Positions 4,848-5,961 of a stretch of 5,961 bases of DNA are shown one piece after another. Position 1 is the first letter of the stretch. Each line of letters starts with the position of its first letter. Origin of the DNA: Anaerolineales bacterium UBA4826 (lineage in GTDB: Bacteria > Chloroflexota > Anaerolineae > UBA4142). The notes under the pieces were generated by a model, which was not told the DNA's origin, ran no database searches, and worked only from the letters and a program-made list of their open reading frames with translations. The stretch is taken from positions 1 through 5,961 of the forward strand of contig DHFK01000081.1 of the NCBI GenBank assembly GCA_002400365.1, written 5' to 3'. Both the position numbers and the translations under genes were made by a program.

Positions 4848-5953
4848 TCCGCGCGCACGAACAGCGCCCACGCGGCCCCAAGACTGCCCACCGCGAGCAG
4901 CCAGAGCGGTATGACGTGGTCGAGCATTATTGCCAGCGACGAACCTTTGAGAAAGACCTCGCGCGTGATCGCCGTAAAGTGTTGTAGCGGCGAAAGCAGA
5001 GCAAAGAATTGCATGAACGCGGGCATGTTGTCGGTCGGCACGAGATAGCCGGAAAAAGTGACTTCGAGCATCGCAAGCAAAAAGACGACGAGAATAGATT
5101 GTTGCTGACTCGTGACCACCATCGAGATGAGAGTGCCAACGCCGATCTCGGTGACGATGAATAACAGCCCGAGCAGCGTGAACATGACAATGTCGCCGCG
5201 CAGCGGAATCTGAAAGCCCTGCGTGAGTGTCAGCGCAAGCAGGAAAAAGTTGAGGATGCCGACGGCGAGCGCCATCAGCCCTTTGCCCAGCATCAGGTCC
5301 AGACGACTGATCGGCGTGACGACGAGTTGCTCCATCGTTCCCAGTTCGCGCTCGCGCACAAAGCCGACCGCGGCGACGACGAGGACGAGTTGGTAGGTGA
5401 TGAACGGCAATTGCGCGGTAAGCGACGACCAGCGGATGTTCAACGTCGGATTGAACTCCAAGTCTATCTTGATGTCAATGCCACTGAGCGTCATCATCCC
5501 AGACCCGGCAAGCAATTGCCGCGCCAGATCGTTGACCGCGCCTTCGATCGCGCCGAGGACGCTGTTGGCGACGATGACGTTGGTGCCGTCAATGATCGCG
5601 GTGAGCGACGCTGGCGCATCGGTCCGCATCACTGCGCGCGAGAAATCGGGCGGGATAATGAGCGCGACTTTGGCGTCCCCGCGATCAAGCAACGCCTTGA
5701 CCTCGTCGTAACTCTGCGCGCGGGTCAGCAGTTTGAACTCTTCCGAGTTGTCGAGCGTCCGGACCAAGTCCTGGCTCAGTTGGCTCTGGTCCAGATCCCA
5801 CACCGCGAACTTGATGCCGCGCACACCCGAGCCCGTCGCTTCGGCGATGAGTAAGAGTTGCGCGACCGGCACGACGATCAGGAATATCACCAGCACGCGG
5901 TCGCGGATGAGTTGGATAAATTCTTTCCAAGTCAAATTAAGTATGGTTCGCAT
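4838..5953 (-). CDS. ABC-2 type membrane permease (YbhS/YbhR/YhhJ class)
   Basis: Integral membrane subunit of 371 aa, the usual length for this family. It opens MRTILNLTWKEF, a typical ABC-2 permease amphipathic start, then membrane segment 1 (about 19-37). A large extracytoplasmic domain follows (about 40-178), then five more segments near 180-198, 225-244, 255-280, 286-304 and 344-365. The conserved ABC-2 stretch RERELGTMEQLVVTPIS (200-216) follows segment 2. The MPAFMQFFALLSPLQHF region (310-326) and REVFLKGSS (331-339) match the conserved loop before the last segment. Only 8 nt lie upstream of the ATG, so no ribosome site or upstream gene can be judged; the frame stays open to the edge, but this start fits the family. 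It is the first gene visible in the cluster. Related systems usually have two such permeases; only one is seen here. Confidence 0.95.
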   Translation of the reverse strand: MRTILNLTWKEFIQLIRDRVLVIFLIVVPVAQLLLIAEATGSGVRGIKFAVWDLDQSQLSQDLVRTLDNSEEFKLLTRAQSYDEVKALLDRGDAKVALIIPPDFSRAVMRTDAPASLTAIIDGTNVIVANSVLGAIEGAVNDLARQLLAGSGMMTLSGIDIKIDLEFNPTLNIRWSSLTAQLPFITYQLVLVVAAVGFVRERELGTMEQLVVTPISRLDLMLGKGLMALAVGILNFFLLALTLTQGFQIPLRGDIVMFTLLGLLFIVTEIGVGTLISMVVTSQQQSILVVFLLAMLEVTFSGYLVPTDNMPAFMQFFALLSPLQHFTAITREVFLKGSSLAIMLDHVIPLWLLAVGSLGAAWALFVRAEVG

Positions 5954-5961
5954 GGCTTGTG

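Overview
The window carries one minus-strand gene cluster for an ABC-2 type export system of the YbhGFSR/RbbA class, followed downstream by the 5' part of a CAU-anticodon tRNA gene that runs off the left edge. No tool could be run, so the taxonomy is inference. GC-rich, Ala/Arg-rich coding sequence, plus AT-richer gaps made of degenerate 7-8 bp tandem repeats, fits an uncultured Chloroflexota (Anaerolineae-like) bacterium best. Heterocystous cyanobacteria, which have similar short tandem repeats, are the main alternative.

Layout in transcription order, right to left: (1) ABC-2 membrane permease (5953-4838); (2) ABC ATPase A (4722-3772); (3) ABC ATPase B (3697-2768); (4) an unusually long periplasmic adaptor of the HlyD/membrane-fusion family (2718-193, possibly from 2739), which is two complete adaptor units in tandem behind one lipoprotein-like signal peptide; (5) a 144-bp gap with a perfect-hexamer sigma70-type promoter and a long hairpin; (6) the tRNA gene (48-1, truncated). 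No gene-free stretch exceeds 300 bp.

How the genes work together (inference from families): the two ATPases probably form a heterodimer that powers the permease, and the adaptor extends the export path outside the cytoplasmic membrane. The substrate cannot be read from the sequence. The ATPases match the N- and C-terminal halves of YbhF/RbbA-type fused ATPases. Each has one degenerate motif, and both fall in the same composite ATP site. Thus the usual fusion state is inverted: ATPases split, adaptor duplicated and fused. Only one permease is visible; a second may lie just beyond the right edge.

The most unusual non-coding signal is that every gap holds short tandem repeats, mostly with a 7-bp period, beginning at or inside the upstream gene's stop codon. 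The spacer between ATPase B and the adaptor's first ATG is exactly four heptamers.
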